Positions 1-9,011 of a DNA stretch of 64,000 nt are shown in pieces (within the stretch, counting starts at the first letter, position 1; each line of letters opens with the position of its first letter). This stretch comes from Ectobacillus sp. JY-23 (GTDB lineage Bacteria > Bacillota > Bacilli > Bacillales > Bacillaceae_G): positions 620,001 to 684,000 of the forward strand of contig NZ_CP095462.1 in NCBI RefSeq assembly GCF_023022965.1. Reading direction: 5' to 3'. The notes under the pieces are model-generated. The model did no database searches, had not been told where the DNA came from, and was given only the letters and a program-made list of their open reading frames with translations. The position numbers and the translations under genes are program-made.

Positions 1-11
1 CGGGACTTACG

Positions 12-40
12 AAAAAAGCCGCTTTTTGCGGCTTTTTTTT
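12..40. terminator. Rho-independent terminator
   Basis: An A-run, a GC-rich 6-bp stem (AGCCGC/GCGGCT at 17-22 and 28-33) with a T loop, then a T-run. It is A-flanked on one side and T-flanked on the other, so it could work in both directions. It probably ends a gene lying left of the window. Confidence 0.75.
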
Positions 41-49
41 GTTTGTCTC

Positions 50-152
50 TGCTAAAGTCCCTGTTGATTTCAATACGGGGAATTTCTTTTCGCAAAGGTT
101 TCACCTTTTCACTACAATCAACAAGTACCGATTACTACTATCAAGCTTTAAC
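50..152. repeat. Palindromic intergenic repeat, short copy (A)
   Basis: The left end (TCTGCTAAAG then CTGTTGATTT) and the right end (CAATCAACAAGT then GCTTTAACA) match the two ends of the longer copy at 20882-21056 but lack its GC-rich middle. The outer ends are inverted relative to each other (CTAAAG versus CTTTAAC), as in small non-autonomous inverted-repeat elements. No coding potential is seen. Confidence 0.6.
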
Positions 153-160
153 ATAACCTT

Positions 161-304
161 TTAATCCATATTCATAACATCGAGACGAAACTGATCGATA
201 GGGCGCTTTGCTTCGCGTCTCTCTGTTGCGTTATCTCTTGGCTCTTCCATTTGCGCAATACGTTCTGTTGTCCCAAGATCATGACTACTTTTCTTTTCCT
301 TCAT
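161..304 (-). CDS. Small hydrophilic protein, 47 aa, unknown function
   Basis: A 47-residue very polar protein, rich in Glu, Arg and Asp, with no hydrophobic segment and no cysteine. The start at 304 is chosen because a strong GGAGGTG ribosome binding site lies 6 bases upstream; the longer in-frame ATG at 343 has no such site. It lies just downstream of the decayed phosphoesterase at 348-540, in the same direction. I do not recognise the family. Its size and composition resemble the many small, charged, spore-associated or stress proteins of Bacillus, but that is only a resemblance. Confidence 0.55.
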   Translation of the reverse strand: MKEKKSSHDLGTTERIAQMEEPRDNATERREAKRPIDQFRLDVMNMD

Positions 305-347
305 GTTGTTCACCTCCGCGCTTATACAGGATATTGTTTCCATATTT

Positions 348-540
348 TCAAAAAAACATGTACTTTGCTTCTAGCTGATTTTCTAGGTAAATCACACCGT
401 ATGAATACATCGGCTGCCGCCTTTTATCCGTAGGTGAGCCAGGGTTAAACAGAATAATTTTGCAGATCTTCCTCTAGCACGGATGGCCACTGCTTGGATC
501 GTTTTGGAATATGAGTATCTGCAACTACAATAATTTTCAT
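348..540 (-). pseudogene. Metallophosphoesterase (YfcE/YsnB-like) with large internal deletion
   Basis: The first 28 or so codons read MKIIVVADTHIPKR, the typical start of the small metallophosphoesterase family, whose Asp-x-His is the first metal site. That frame stops at a TAA near 447. One frame over, the sequence continues with FNPGSPTDKRRQ, the conserved C-terminal block of the same family, and ends at 348. Together the pieces give about 60 residues against roughly 160-170 in an intact protein, so about 100 central codons with the remaining metal ligands are gone and the join is out of frame. A good ribosome site (GGAGTG) still precedes the ATG at 540, so the loss looks recent. Confidence 0.75.
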
Positions 541-679
541 AATACACTCCAAAAACAATAAAAAAAATAAAATCTTTATAAATTATCTAACTTTTCTAAC
601 TTTACAACAATTTCAGATTGTTGTACAATCGCTACATACACAGCGAGTTTCGACATTTTTCTTTACAAGGAGGAGCAAC

Positions 680-2068
680 ATGAGCTTATTCAGAAAAAAA
701 TCCATACAAAGCTTAATTGAGGAATCGGGCGGCACCGGCGTTTCCTTGAAAAAAGATTTAGGTGCTTTTGATTTAACAATGCTAGGTATTGGTGCCATCA
801 TCGGTACAGGTATCTTTGTATTAACAGGAGTTGCCGCTGCAGAGCATGCCGGTCCTGCCCTGATTTTATCGTTCATTCTCTCAGGTCTTGCTTGTGTATT
901 CGCAGCTCTTTGTTATGCGGAATTTGCTTCTACTGTTCCCGTAGCAGGTAGTGCCTACACATACAGCTATGCAACATTTGGTGAGCTAATCGCTTGGATA
1001 CTCGGCTGGGATTTAATTTTAGAATATGGCGTAGCTTCTTCTGCTGTTGCGGTAGGGTGGTCTGGCTACTTTCAAGGTTTATTAGAAGGATTCGGTATAA
1101 CGATTCCTACGGCTTTGTCTAGCGCCTATAACCCTGATAAAGGTACATTTATTGATTTACCTGCTATCCTTATTATTTTAATCATTACGTTCCTATTAAC
1201 AAAAGGCGTTAAAAAATCTGCTCGCTTTAATACAATCATGGTTATTATCAAAGTAGCAGTTATTCTTCTCTTTATTGGTGTTGGAGCATTTTACGTAAAA
1301 CCTGAAAACTGGACACCCTTTATGCCATTTGGTTTTTCCGGTGTTGCTACAGGCGCCGCAACAGTTTTCTTTGCTTACATTGGCTTTGATGCTGTTTCAA
1401 CAGCTGCAGAAGAAGTACGTAATCCAAAGCGTAATATGCCAATTGGGATTATTGCTTCCCTTGCTGTGTGTACAGCACTCTACATTATTGTTTCCGCGAT
1501 TTTAACAGGTATTGTACCGTACGACCAGTTAAATGTGAAAAACCCTGTTGCATTTGCACTAAATTATATTAATCAGGATTGGGTTGCAGGTTTTATCTCT
1601 TTAGGAGCTATTGTTGGTATTACAACAGTATTACTTGTTATGTTATATGGCCAATCTCGTTTGTTTTATGCGATTAGCCGCGACGGCTTGCTGCCAAAAG
1701 TATTCTCACGTGTAAACAACAAAACACAAACACCGCTCATAAACAACTGGATCATTGCCATTTTTGTTTCCTTCTTCGCTGGTGTATTACCACTTAACAA
1801 ATTAGCAGAATTAACAAATATCGGTACTCTGTTTGCATTCATTACTGTTTCCATCGGCATTCTCGTCATGCGTAAAACGCAGCCGAACATTAAACGAGGT
1901 TTCCAAGTGCCTCTTGTACCACTTATCCCCATCTTAGCCGTTGCATTTTGTGGATATTTGGTTCTCCAACTGCCATTGACAACCTGGATTAGCTTTGGAG
2001 GATGGCTATTAATCGGTTTAGTTATTTACTTCGTATACAGTAAAAAGCATAGTAAACTAAATCCATAG
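680..2068 (+). CDS. APC-superfamily amino-acid permease (YfnA/CAT-like)
   Basis: A 462-residue integral membrane protein, the usual length of the amino acid/polyamine/organocation superfamily, with about 12 hydrophobic helices. The N-terminal block GIGAIIGTGIFVLTG is the superfamily's TM1 substrate-binding signature, and the acidic residue in CYAEFAS and the block GFDAVSTAAEE are typical of the cationic amino-acid transporter (CAT) branch that includes B. subtilis YfnA. It should import an amino acid with protons across the cytoplasmic membrane; the substrate cannot be read from sequence. An AAGGAGGAG site sits 7 bases before the ATG. It is monocistronic, ended by the hairpin at 2074-2106. 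Confidence 0.88.
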   Translation: MSLFRKKSIQSLIEESGGTGVSLKKDLGAFDLTMLGIGAIIGTGIFVLTGVAAAEHAGPALILSFILSGLACVFAALCYAEFASTVPVAGSAYTYSYATFGELIAWILGWDLILEYGVASSAVAVGWSGYFQGLLEGFGITIPTALSSAYNPDKGTFIDLPAILIILIITFLLTKGVKKSARFNTIMVIIKVAVILLFIGVGAFYVKPENWTPFMPFGFSGVATGAATVFFAYIGFDAVSTAAEEVRNPKRNMPIGIIASLAVCTALYIIVSAILTGIVPYDQLNVKNPVAFALNYINQDWVAGFISLGAIVGITTVLLVMLYGQSRLFYAISRDGLLPKVFSRVNNKTQTPLINNWIIAIFVSFFAGVLPLNKLAELTNIGTLFAFITVSIGILVMRKTQPNIKRGFQVPLVPLIPILAVAFCGYLVLQLPLTTWISFGGWLLIGLVIYFVYSKKHSKLNP

Positions 2069-2073
2069 AAACC

Positions 2074-2106
2074 AAAAACAGACAAGCCCTTGCTTGTCTG
2101 TTTTTT
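2074..2106. terminator. Bidirectional rho-independent terminator
   Basis: A 10-bp stem ACAGACAAGC/GCTTGTCTGT with a CCTT loop, flanked by A5 on the left and T6 on the right. It lies between two convergent genes, the permease and the chemoreceptor, and should serve both. Confidence 0.9.
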
Positions 2107-2107
2107 G

Positions 2108-3781
2108 CTATACTTTAAACTTTGCAATTCCCTTGTGAAGTCCCTCAGCCATTGCCGTCATCTCTTCAGCAGAGGCGGCGATTTCTTCGGATGCCGCCGA
2201 CTGCTCCTTCGCTGTTTCAGCTACAGTTTGGAGACTCATCGCCATTTCATCGGTTTTAGACGACATGTGTTCAAACACTTGCACAATTTCCGCTGATTGA
2301 GTAGATACTTGTTGTATTGCCTCTTTAATACCTGTAATTTTATTATCCACATTCGTAAATGACTCATGAATATTTGTGAATTGCTTTCCTGCAGTTTGTA
2401 CTGCTTCTAAACCTTGATTCACTTCACTCATTCCGTGCTGTGCTGCGTAAAATGCTTGATTCGCCTCCTCTTGTACCAACTTTACAAGAGCAGTAATATC
2501 CTGTGCAGACTTAGCGGATTGCACAGCAAGCTTCCGAACTTCATCAGCCACGACCGCAAATCCTCTGCCGTGCTCCCCTGCTCGAGCAGCTTCGATTGCT
2601 GCATTTAGTGATAATAAGTTTGTTTGATCAGCAATCCATTTAATGGCCTCTGTAATGCTGTTAATGTCTGTTGAACGTTTATTTAAAGACTCTACATTTT
2701 CTGCAACAGCATCAATTGTACTTTGAATAATTGTCATTTGCTTTGTCACTGCTCGAATCACATCTTGACCCTGCATAGACAATTCTGCTGCATATCCCGC
2801 TGATGCGGAAACATCCTGTACGTTTACTGCAATACCTGCAATATTTTGCGCGGCCTCGTGCAGTTGCATCGTACTCATATGGATATGAGAAAGCTGCTGC
2901 TGCATATCTTGTGATGTACGCTGAATGTGCTCAGATACTTGTTGCGTTGCTGCTGTGTTTTCTTCTGACCCTGAGGCAAGTTCGCTTGCTGTTTTTGATA
3001 CTTGTCCGGCACCTGCTTGAATTTGATAAATAAGCTCCCTTAAATTTGCTTTCATTGTATTAAACGAATGCGCTAATATACTTGTCTCATCCTTCGTTCG
3101 AATTTGCAAATCAGAAATCGCTAAGTTCCCTTTTGAAATTTCTTCCGCTTGCGCACTAATTAACTTAATTGGTCTTGATAATACAACCGATAAGATAATT
3201 CCCACTGTAACAGATAAGATAATAGCACCAGCGCTCATCAGTAGACTCCATCTTAGCTTTTTCTCAATATCAGCTGAACTAGAAGCAACTACTTCGTCAA
3301 TTTCACGTTGCTTTTCTTGCGCCAATTGGTCTGCAATCGTGCGAATTTCACGGGATACAGCTAAAATATTTTCTTGTATGGATGTTTCAATCTCATTTTG
3401 TTTAACTGCTTGTGTTAATCGTTTTTCATGTGCCTGTACCAATCCCTCAATTTGTCCTAAGTATTCCTTACTTTTCTTATTTGTTTCGTTTTCCTTAATA
3501 CTTTGAATGCGCTTCAAAATGATACCTTGCTCGCTCTGCATCGCTTTCACATCATCCGCTTCTTTTGAAAGTAAATATGAGTAAAACTGACTTTCCAGTC
3601 GCGTTGACGATACTTGAATTAAGCGTGTTTTCTCTAAGTCCTTAGATTCAACTTCAAGCAGATGCGAATATTTATTATGCAGGGATCTCATTTCATAATT
3701 TGACATAATAATCACACTAAGCATCAATGCAATGACTAATAAAAAAGAAAACGAAATTTTTTGCCTAATATTCAGCTTCAT
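2108..3781 (-). CDS. Methyl-accepting chemotaxis protein
   Basis: A 557-residue transmembrane chemoreceptor. Order: TM1 at about 8-28; an extracytoplasmic alpha-helical four-helix-bundle sensor at about 30-180; TM2 at about 182-203; a HAMP linker to about 255; then a long coiled-coil signalling domain. The hairpin tip is unmistakable (residues near [18 protein letters not shown] and [13 protein letters not shown]), followed by a Glu/Ala-rich stretch ([13 protein letters not shown]) suited to adaptation methylation. It should couple through CheW to CheA. The ligand is unknown. It is transcribed alone, with the shared terminator at 2074-2106. Confidence 0.93.
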   Translation of the reverse strand: MKLNIRQKISFSFLLVIALMLSVIIMSNYEMRSLHNKYSHLLEVESKDLEKTRLIQVSSTRLESQFYSYLLSKEADDVKAMQSEQGIILKRIQSIKENETNKKSKEYLGQIEGLVQAHEKRLTQAVKQNEIETSIQENILAVSREIRTIADQLAQEKQREIDEVVASSSADIEKKLRWSLLMSAGAIILSVTVGIILSVVLSRPIKLISAQAEEISKGNLAISDLQIRTKDETSILAHSFNTMKANLRELIYQIQAGAGQVSKTASELASGSEENTAATQQVSEHIQRTSQDMQQQLSHIHMSTMQLHEAAQNIAGIAVNVQDVSASAGYAAELSMQGQDVIRAVTKQMTIIQSTIDAVAENVESLNKRSTDINSITEAIKWIADQTNLLSLNAAIEAARAGEHGRGFAVVADEVRKLAVQSAKSAQDITALVKLVQEEANQAFYAAQHGMSEVNQGLEAVQTAGKQFTNIHESFTNVDNKITGIKEAIQQVSTQSAEIVQVFEHMSSKTDEMAMSLQTVAETAKEQSAASEEIAASAEEMTAMAEGLHKGIAKFKV

Positions 3782-4057
3782 CCAGGCGCTTCCCCCTTCA
3801 ACCAGGTTTTAAGTATATGTATCTACTCTTTTATAATCCTAATACCGCATCACCTCTTTTTATCATTATATAACGATACATTTAAAAAAATAAATTTTTT
3901 TATTATTTTCTGATTAATTTCCTTTTAATAAAGTGGACTCATTTGCTAATACATCTGAAACGATAGCTGCATTTAATAAATGGATTTCTTTTGTCCATAC
4001 CCCACATACGATGAAAAATAAAGATTATACTATAAGACTAACCTAATTAGCTAAACA
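3782..4057. other. Intergenic, AT-rich
   Basis: About 280 bases between the chemoreceptor start and the hairpin that ends the aminotransferase gene. It must hold the chemoreceptor promoter, but I could not find a convincing sigma-D (TAAA then GCCGATAT) or sigma-A pair. No open frame worth calling. Confidence 0.5.
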
Positions 4058-4100
4058 ATATAAACAGAAGCGTACCAACCCGGTACGCTCCTGTTTATAT
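4058..4100 (-). terminator. Terminator of the pyrimidine catabolic cluster
   Basis: A long near-perfect inverted repeat: outer arms ATATAAACAG/CTGTTTATAT, inner arms AGCGTACC/GGTACGCT, with a 4-base loop. It lies directly after the aminotransferase stop codon and marks the end of the leftward transcript. Confidence 0.8.
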
Positions 4101-5473
4101 TATTTGATAGCTTCTAGTGCTACGGTTAAAACTTTAACAAGCAAATCCAAATCATCTTCTTCAATCGTAAGAGGAGGTGAAATGGCAAGCACGTTGTTAT
4201 ATCCGGCAACTGTTGCTCCGTTTTTACCAATGATAACACCTTGTTGCTTACAAGTAGCTATTACACAATTCACAAGAGCTACATCAAGCGGTTCCTTTGT
4301 TTTTTTGTCAGTTACAAGCTCAATTCCAACAAGTAACCCCTTCCCTCTCACGTCACCAACAAGCGGGTGCTGAGAAAGAGCCGATCGCAAGCTTTCTAGC
4401 AACTGTGCTCCTAGTTTGGCAGATCGCTGAAATAAATGTTCACGTTCCATAATTTCTAAGTTTTTGAGCGCTAGCGCGCATGCGGCTGGGTTACCGCCAA
4501 ATGTATTAATATGGCGAAAATAATCATATTCTTCCGACCCTTTAAACCCTTCGTAAATTTCTCGTTTGACAGCAGTTGCCGAAAGCGGCAAGTAAGCGCT
4601 TGTTAAACCTTTGGCCATTGTAATAATGTCTGGCTTTACACCATAGTGCATAAAGCCAAACGGCGTACCGGTACGTCCGAATCCACAAATCACTTCATCA
4701 ACAATCAATAGTGCTCCGTGCTTTTCGCAGACCTTTTTCACACCTTTCATGTAACCTTCAGGCGGCATTAAAATACCTCCGCCTGTAATAATAGGCTCCA
4801 TAATCATAGCTGCAACGGTTTCGCTTAATTCCCACGTCATCGCATTATCCACGGCTTGCACAGATTGCAATTGCTCAGATGACGCCCCATCTTCGGGAAG
4901 ACGATAACTATCAGGTGGTGCTACATGAAGAAATCCAGGTGCCAGCGGCTCATATTTATATTTGCGTTGCGCTTGCCCTGTGGCAGCTAGTGCTCCCATA
5001 GAATTGCCATGGTACGCTCTGTACCTGGACACAATTTTATAACGACTTCCTTCTCCTTTTTGCTGGTGATATTGACGGGCAATCTTAAATGCGGTTTCAT
5101 TCGCCTCTGATCCACTATTGGAAAAGAAGATTACATAGTCGCCACCAAGCAGTTCATTCAATTTTTCAGCCAATGCGATAGCCGGACTGTGACTTTGCGT
5201 CATCGGTACATATGCAAGTTTTTTTAATTGCTCGTATGCTGCTTCCGCCAGCTCTTCGCGTCCATAGCCAACATTTACGCACCATAGGCCCGCCATTGCA
5301 TCGAGATAACGATTTCCATTTTCATCTGTAATCCACGCCCCGCTTGCTGTATCAACAACCATTGTAGCATCTGGGCTATATGGGCGCATACCGTGCCAAA
5401 CGTATTTCTCGTCTTTCACTAAAGACTCTCCGCTTTGTCTCGTTACCACTATATTCTCCCCCTTAAAAGTCAA
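4100..5473 (-). CDS. Class III PLP aminotransferase, probable beta-alanine:pyruvate type
   Basis: A 457-residue fold-type I aminotransferase of class III (omega-amino acid transaminases). Visible marks are the cofactor-contact block FFSNSGSEANE, the IVDEVICGFGRTG segment with the PLP-binding Asp, and the Schiff-base lysine in MAKGLTSAYLP. In this cluster the likely role is to turn beta-alanine, the end product of uracil breakdown, into malonate semialdehyde using pyruvate as acceptor. Its start overlaps the end of the upstream dehydrogenase by 11 bases, so the two are co-translated, and that enzyme uses exactly this product. Related enzymes act on taurine, putrescine or GABA, so the substrate call rests on context. 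A CCCCCTT-complement ribosome site precedes the ATG. Confidence 0.85.
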   Translation of the reverse strand: MTFKGENIVVTRQSGESLVKDEKYVWHGMRPYSPDATMVVDTASGAWITDENGNRYLDAMAGLWCVNVGYGREELAEAAYEQLKKLAYVPMTQSHSPAIALAEKLNELLGGDYVIFFSNSGSEANETAFKIARQYHQQKGEGSRYKIVSRYRAYHGNSMGALAATGQAQRKYKYEPLAPGFLHVAPPDSYRLPEDGASSEQLQSVQAVDNAMTWELSETVAAMIMEPIITGGGILMPPEGYMKGVKKVCEKHGALLIVDEVICGFGRTGTPFGFMHYGVKPDIITMAKGLTSAYLPLSATAVKREIYEGFKGSEEYDYFRHINTFGGNPAACALALKNLEIMEREHLFQRSAKLGAQLLESLRSALSQHPLVGDVRGKGLLVGIELVTDKKTKEPLDVALVNCVIATCKQQGVIIGKNGATVAGYNNVLAISPPLTIEEDDLDLLVKVLTVALEAIK

Positions 5474-6923
5474 ATCGTGACGTAATCATTTTTTTCCGCG
5501 TGAAAAAGTTTACGCCATCTTTTCCATTTACATGTAAGTCGCCATAGAACGAATCCTTCCAACCGGAAAACGGGAAAAATGCCATCGTTGCCGGCACGCC
5601 AACGTTAACCCCAAGCATTCCCGCATCCGCTTCTTCTCGAAACTGTCGAATCGCTTTCGCATCCTTCGTATAAATTGTTGCTCCATTACCGTAGCGAGAT
5701 TTCTCAATATAAGAAAGGGCTTCATCTAAATCCTCTGCGCGCAATACACTTAAAACCGGAGCGAAGATTTCTTCTGTCGCAATTGTCATTTCAGGTGTAA
5801 CATGGTCGAATACAGTCGGTCCTAAAAATGTCCCTTCTGGCATAGATTCCATTTCCTTGCGTCCGTCACATAGAAGAGTGGCACCTTCTTTCACCCCTGC
5901 TTCAATATAACCAACTACTTTTTCACGATGAGATTCACGAATAACTGGTGTCAGCAATACATCTTCATCCATACCGCTTCCCATACTTAATCCCATGGCT
6001 TTTTCTTGCAGTTCATGTACAAACTTATCATTTTCACCCACTACGACAACAGCACTGCATGCCATACAGCGCTGCCCAGCACTGCCAAACGCGGAGGAAA
6101 CAATATGTTCTGCCGCTTTTTTAATATCTGCGTCAGGCATGACAACATGATGATTCTTCGCACCCGATAGCGCTTGTACTCGTTTTCCTTGCGCTGCAGC
6201 ACGCTGATACACATATTTTGCGATAGGCTGTGAACCAACAAATGAAATTGCTTTTACATCGGGATGATCAAGCAAACCATTCACTACATCATGAGCGCCA
6301 TGTACAATATTTAATACGCCGTCCGGTGCACCTGCTTGTTTAAACAATTCTGCAAGGCGGTTTGCTAGCATCGGAGTACGTTCAGAGGGTTTTAAAACAA
6401 ATGTATTTCCGCATGCAATTGCTAAGGGAAACATCCAAAGCGGTACCATCATCGGAAAATTAAATGGCGTAATTCCTCCAATAACACCAAGCGGATATCG
6501 AAACATTTCCGAGTCTATCTCCTCTGCAATACTGGATAACGTTTCTCCCATTAAAAGCGTTGGCGCACCCGAAGCAAACTCCACACACTCTATGCCGCGT
6601 TGGACTTCACCATACGCTTCTTTGTATGCCTTTCCATTTTCTGTTACAATCAGTTTTGCTAATTGTTCATGCTGCTCGCTTAGTAGGAAATGGTACTTGA
6701 ACAAAATACGGGCGCGTTTGGGTGCAGGTGTATTCTTCCATGTCGCAAATGCTGCTTTTGCTGCCTGTACAGCCGCGTTCACATCTGCAACAGTTGAAAT
6801 ACCGACCTTAGCTATAACTTCTCTTGTAGCCGGATTTGGCACATCCAATACTTCCGTTCCTTGCGAATTCACCCAATTGCCGTCAATGAAATTTTTTAAC
6901 ACCAATGTATCCGTAGCCGTCAT
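5463..6923 (-). CDS. mmsA: CoA-acylating (methyl)malonate-semialdehyde dehydrogenase
   Basis: A 486-residue aldehyde dehydrogenase of the MmsA/IolA type: CoA-dependent, giving acetyl-CoA from malonate semialdehyde or propionyl-CoA from methylmalonate semialdehyde. Diagnostic features are the block ALSGAKNHHVVMPDAD and the catalytic cysteine in AGQRCMACSAVVVVG, which distinguish it from ordinary NAD aldehyde dehydrogenases such as the one at 32823-34307. A TAGGAGGAG site precedes the ATG at 6923. It is followed by, and overlaps, the aminotransferase. With no inositol or valine genes nearby, the natural reading is beta-alanine degradation downstream of pyrimidine breakdown. Confidence 0.9.
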   Translation of the reverse strand: MTATDTLVLKNFIDGNWVNSQGTEVLDVPNPATREVIAKVGISTVADVNAAVQAAKAAFATWKNTPAPKRARILFKYHFLLSEQHEQLAKLIVTENGKAYKEAYGEVQRGIECVEFASGAPTLLMGETLSSIAEEIDSEMFRYPLGVIGGITPFNFPMMVPLWMFPLAIACGNTFVLKPSERTPMLANRLAELFKQAGAPDGVLNIVHGAHDVVNGLLDHPDVKAISFVGSQPIAKYVYQRAAAQGKRVQALSGAKNHHVVMPDADIKKAAEHIVSSAFGSAGQRCMACSAVVVVGENDKFVHELQEKAMGLSMGSGMDEDVLLTPVIRESHREKVVGYIEAGVKEGATLLCDGRKEMESMPEGTFLGPTVFDHVTPEMTIATEEIFAPVLSVLRAEDLDEALSYIEKSRYGNGATIYTKDAKAIRQFREEADAGMLGVNVGVPATMAFFPFSGWKDSFYGDLHVNGKDGVNFFTRKKMITSRFDF

Positions 6924-7005
6924 AAAACTCCTCCTATATAAAAATGGCTTTCTATTATTATCTCGTATCCTTACAGTTCCTTCATTAGACAGAATGTCAA
7001 ATGTG

Positions 7006-7029
7006 CAACAGCATTTCTGCTACAAGTTG
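7006..7029. promoter_or_regulatory. Dyad upstream of mmsA, possible regulator site
   Basis: An interrupted dyad, CAAC-AGCA-TTTC-TGCT-ACAA-GTTG, between the end of the PucR gene and the start of mmsA. PucR-type activators often bind near the genes they flank, so this is a candidate site. It is only a pattern, with no second copy seen in the cluster. Confidence 0.25.
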
Positions 7030-7072
7030 ACTACTGCACACTCTTGTTTCCTGTTGTACGATGAAGCAAGCA

Positions 7073-8614
7073 TCACAGACTGTTTTTGTATGTTTTCATT
7101 CGTTTTGTGGTAAGTAAGTAATCATAGGCTTGGAGCATAAATTCGATAACTAAACGCTTATCGGGCTTCATGAAGTCTTCACCGAGAAGCTGTTCAAGCT
7201 TTGTAATGCGATGATACAATGTTTGTCGTACAACAAACAGCTTTTTAGCTGTTTCCTGCTTAGAACCGTGACACGCTAAATACACACGTAATGTCTCGAT
7301 CAGCTTTCCTTTGTATTTTTGGTCGTACCAAATAACAGGCTCCAAATATTCCATAACAATCTCTTGTAAGTCCTCATGCTTATACATGGCAAGTAAACGG
7401 TACATATGCATATCTTCATAGAAACGGCATTCACTTTGCATCACCTGCTGTATTTTGATGGTCTCCTTTGCAGTTTGAAGCGCTCTTGGAAACTCACCCA
7501 AAAACTCTACAAATTTGCCGATACCTACAAACACAGCATATTTCTGTTTTCTCATGAAATCGGTCTGTAACAAACGCTCAAGCGCTTGTTCTAAACGTTG
7601 CTTCGCTTTTCCTTCGCGCTGATTTAACAATATAACTGAAAGTTCATTTCGCTTTTCTGTGCATAAAGAAAAAAAGCCAAACTGTTCAAAAATCGTTCGA
7701 AACAGCAACTTATAGTAGGTAAAATCCGCATCAACGTCTTGAAATTTAGAAACGCATACTGTTCCACCTTTTGTAGCTACAATTCGGTGACTATGTAACA
7801 TATCATGAATCTCTTTTTCTTCATATTCACCAGCTAACCAGCTATGTACCCATTCACTTTCTTCTACCCTTCTTTTCTCAGCAACATATAAATCACGCAG
7901 TAAAAATTGCGCCATGGCTGTTGCGGTCCGATCCAACATTAGTTTATCGTACTCTGTTACATCACGACTACCAAACAGGTATAGCTGTGCATAATCTTGC
8001 CCAAACAACCGAATACATTGTTGCAGTGTACGTTGCGTATTCGGGTTTATACAAGCACCTGCCGGACACAAAATTTCTGTTTCTTCCATTTGGAACAATA
8101 CCCCATGACCTGTATGTTCGTGTAACAATTCCACAATCTCTTCATAGCTCCGCACAGATAGCAGCTTTTTATTGAGGATTTGTGAATAACATTCAAGATC
8201 TGTAATCATTTGATATTGTTTATTAATCAGATAGGAATGAATATCTTGGGTGATTTCCACATAAGGAACTTCTTCTTGAAACAATAAAATTGGAAAGTGG
8301 TGCTCATTTGCTAACGAGATAATATGGGGGGAAATAGAAAACGGTTGTCTTGTCATATCAATACATAGTGCTGCTGCTTGTATTTCAATGAGTTCTTCCA
8401 GAAAAGATACGAACAACGATTCATCCTCTCGCCAACCAAGGCCAGTAGATAAGATGAGTTCATTGCCTTTTAAAAGCGACTTAATATCGGTCATTTCCAA
8501 AATATGTACCCATTTGACAGTTCGATTCAACCCAAGGTTGCCTGCAATAATTTCCACATGTCCGAAATGCTTACGCTTCAACACATCACAGACGGTTAAC
8601 GGGAAGTGATGCAT
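7073..8614 (-). CDS. PucR-family transcriptional regulator
   Basis: A 513-residue regulator. The N-terminal about 125 residues match the PucR effector-sensing domain (opening with LTVCDVLKRKHFG, then the GNELILSTGLGW block). The C-terminal end holds the PucR-type helix-turn-helix (about 445-490: GSKQETAKKLFVVRQTLYHRITKLEQLLG). The family generally activates purine, pyrimidine or amino-acid catabolic genes in response to intermediates. Here it lies between the dihydropyrimidinase half and the mmsA/aminotransferase half of the cluster, in the same direction, so it is the likely pathway regulator. The ribosome site is AGAGGTGGAG before the ATG at 8614. Confidence 0.88.
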   Translation of the reverse strand: MHHFPLTVCDVLKRKHFGHVEIIAGNLGLNRTVKWVHILEMTDIKSLLKGNELILSTGLGWREDESLFVSFLEELIEIQAAALCIDMTRQPFSISPHIISLANEHHFPILLFQEEVPYVEITQDIHSYLINKQYQMITDLECYSQILNKKLLSVRSYEEIVELLHEHTGHGVLFQMEETEILCPAGACINPNTQRTLQQCIRLFGQDYAQLYLFGSRDVTEYDKLMLDRTATAMAQFLLRDLYVAEKRRVEESEWVHSWLAGEYEEKEIHDMLHSHRIVATKGGTVCVSKFQDVDADFTYYKLLFRTIFEQFGFFSLCTEKRNELSVILLNQREGKAKQRLEQALERLLQTDFMRKQKYAVFVGIGKFVEFLGEFPRALQTAKETIKIQQVMQSECRFYEDMHMYRLLAMYKHEDLQEIVMEYLEPVIWYDQKYKGKLIETLRVYLACHGSKQETAKKLFVVRQTLYHRITKLEQLLGEDFMKPDKRLVIEFMLQAYDYLLTTKRMKTYKNSL

Positions 8615-8696
8615 ATCTCCACCTCTCTTAACAGGTAATAGCTATACTATTCTTTCTTTTTTCTGCCATTCCTGCTCCACATAGATTTATACGAAA

Positions 8697-8719
8697 CAAA
8701 GACCGGTTTCCCGGCCTTC
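8697..8719 (-). terminator. Small terminator after the 63-aa gene
   Basis: On the minus strand a 7-bp stem (AGGCCGG/CCGGTCT, one G-U pair) with a GAAA loop runs into TTGTTT. It overlaps the stop codon of the small gene and separates it from pucR. Confidence 0.6.
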
Positions 8720-8909
8720 ATCGCAGCAATTTTACTGAAAAATATTTTCGTGCATCAGCTGTTTGGATATGCAATGTAATACGATCCTCCGCTTTTTGAA
8801 ACGAGACGAAGGCACCATCTAGATCTTCATGCACACTCACAATTTGATATCCTCTTTCTAACAAGAAATCAATTTTTTCACGTTCTGCTATAAACTCATT
8901 GTAAGACAT
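8718..8909 (-). CDS. Small conserved-looking protein, 63 aa
   Basis: A 63-residue soluble protein with a mixed alpha/beta pattern: a charged helix at about 5-18, then alternating hydrophobic residues typical of three or four beta strands (YQIVSVHEDLDGAFVSFQK, then ITLHIQTAD). No cysteine, signal or membrane segment. An AAGGAG site lies 7 bases before the ATG at 8909. It sits within the pyrimidine cluster and has its own terminator. I do not recognise it. Confidence 0.55.
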   Translation of the reverse strand: MSYNEFIAEREKIDFLLERGYQIVSVHEDLDGAFVSFQKAEDRITLHIQTADARKYFSVKLLR

Positions 8910-8931
8910 AGCATATCTCCTTTACATTGGT

Positions 8932-9011
8932 CGTCCTTCTTCACTCACAACCTCTATATCTAGCGGCATATCAATTTGCCAACCCCGAGCAACTGTAATT
9001 TCTAAGAGACA
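8932..9011 (-). other. Orphan C-terminal coding tail
   Basis: Between the permease remnant and the 63-aa gene there is a 26-codon open stretch with no start, ending in TAA at 8932. It reads like the end of a protein (GWQIDMPLDIEVVSEEGRPM). A TGA lies immediately upstream in frame. It may be what is left of another cluster gene. I could not assign a family. Confidence 0.3.

Noticed and set aside
3782-3900. Sigma-D promoter for the chemoreceptor
   Set aside because: A TAAA at about 3880 on the minus strand lacks a GCCGATAT-like partner at the right distance.
6592-7113. 173-residue rightward frame
   Set aside because: It is antisense to mmsA and runs through the mmsA upstream region; composition and lack of start signals mark it as a shadow.
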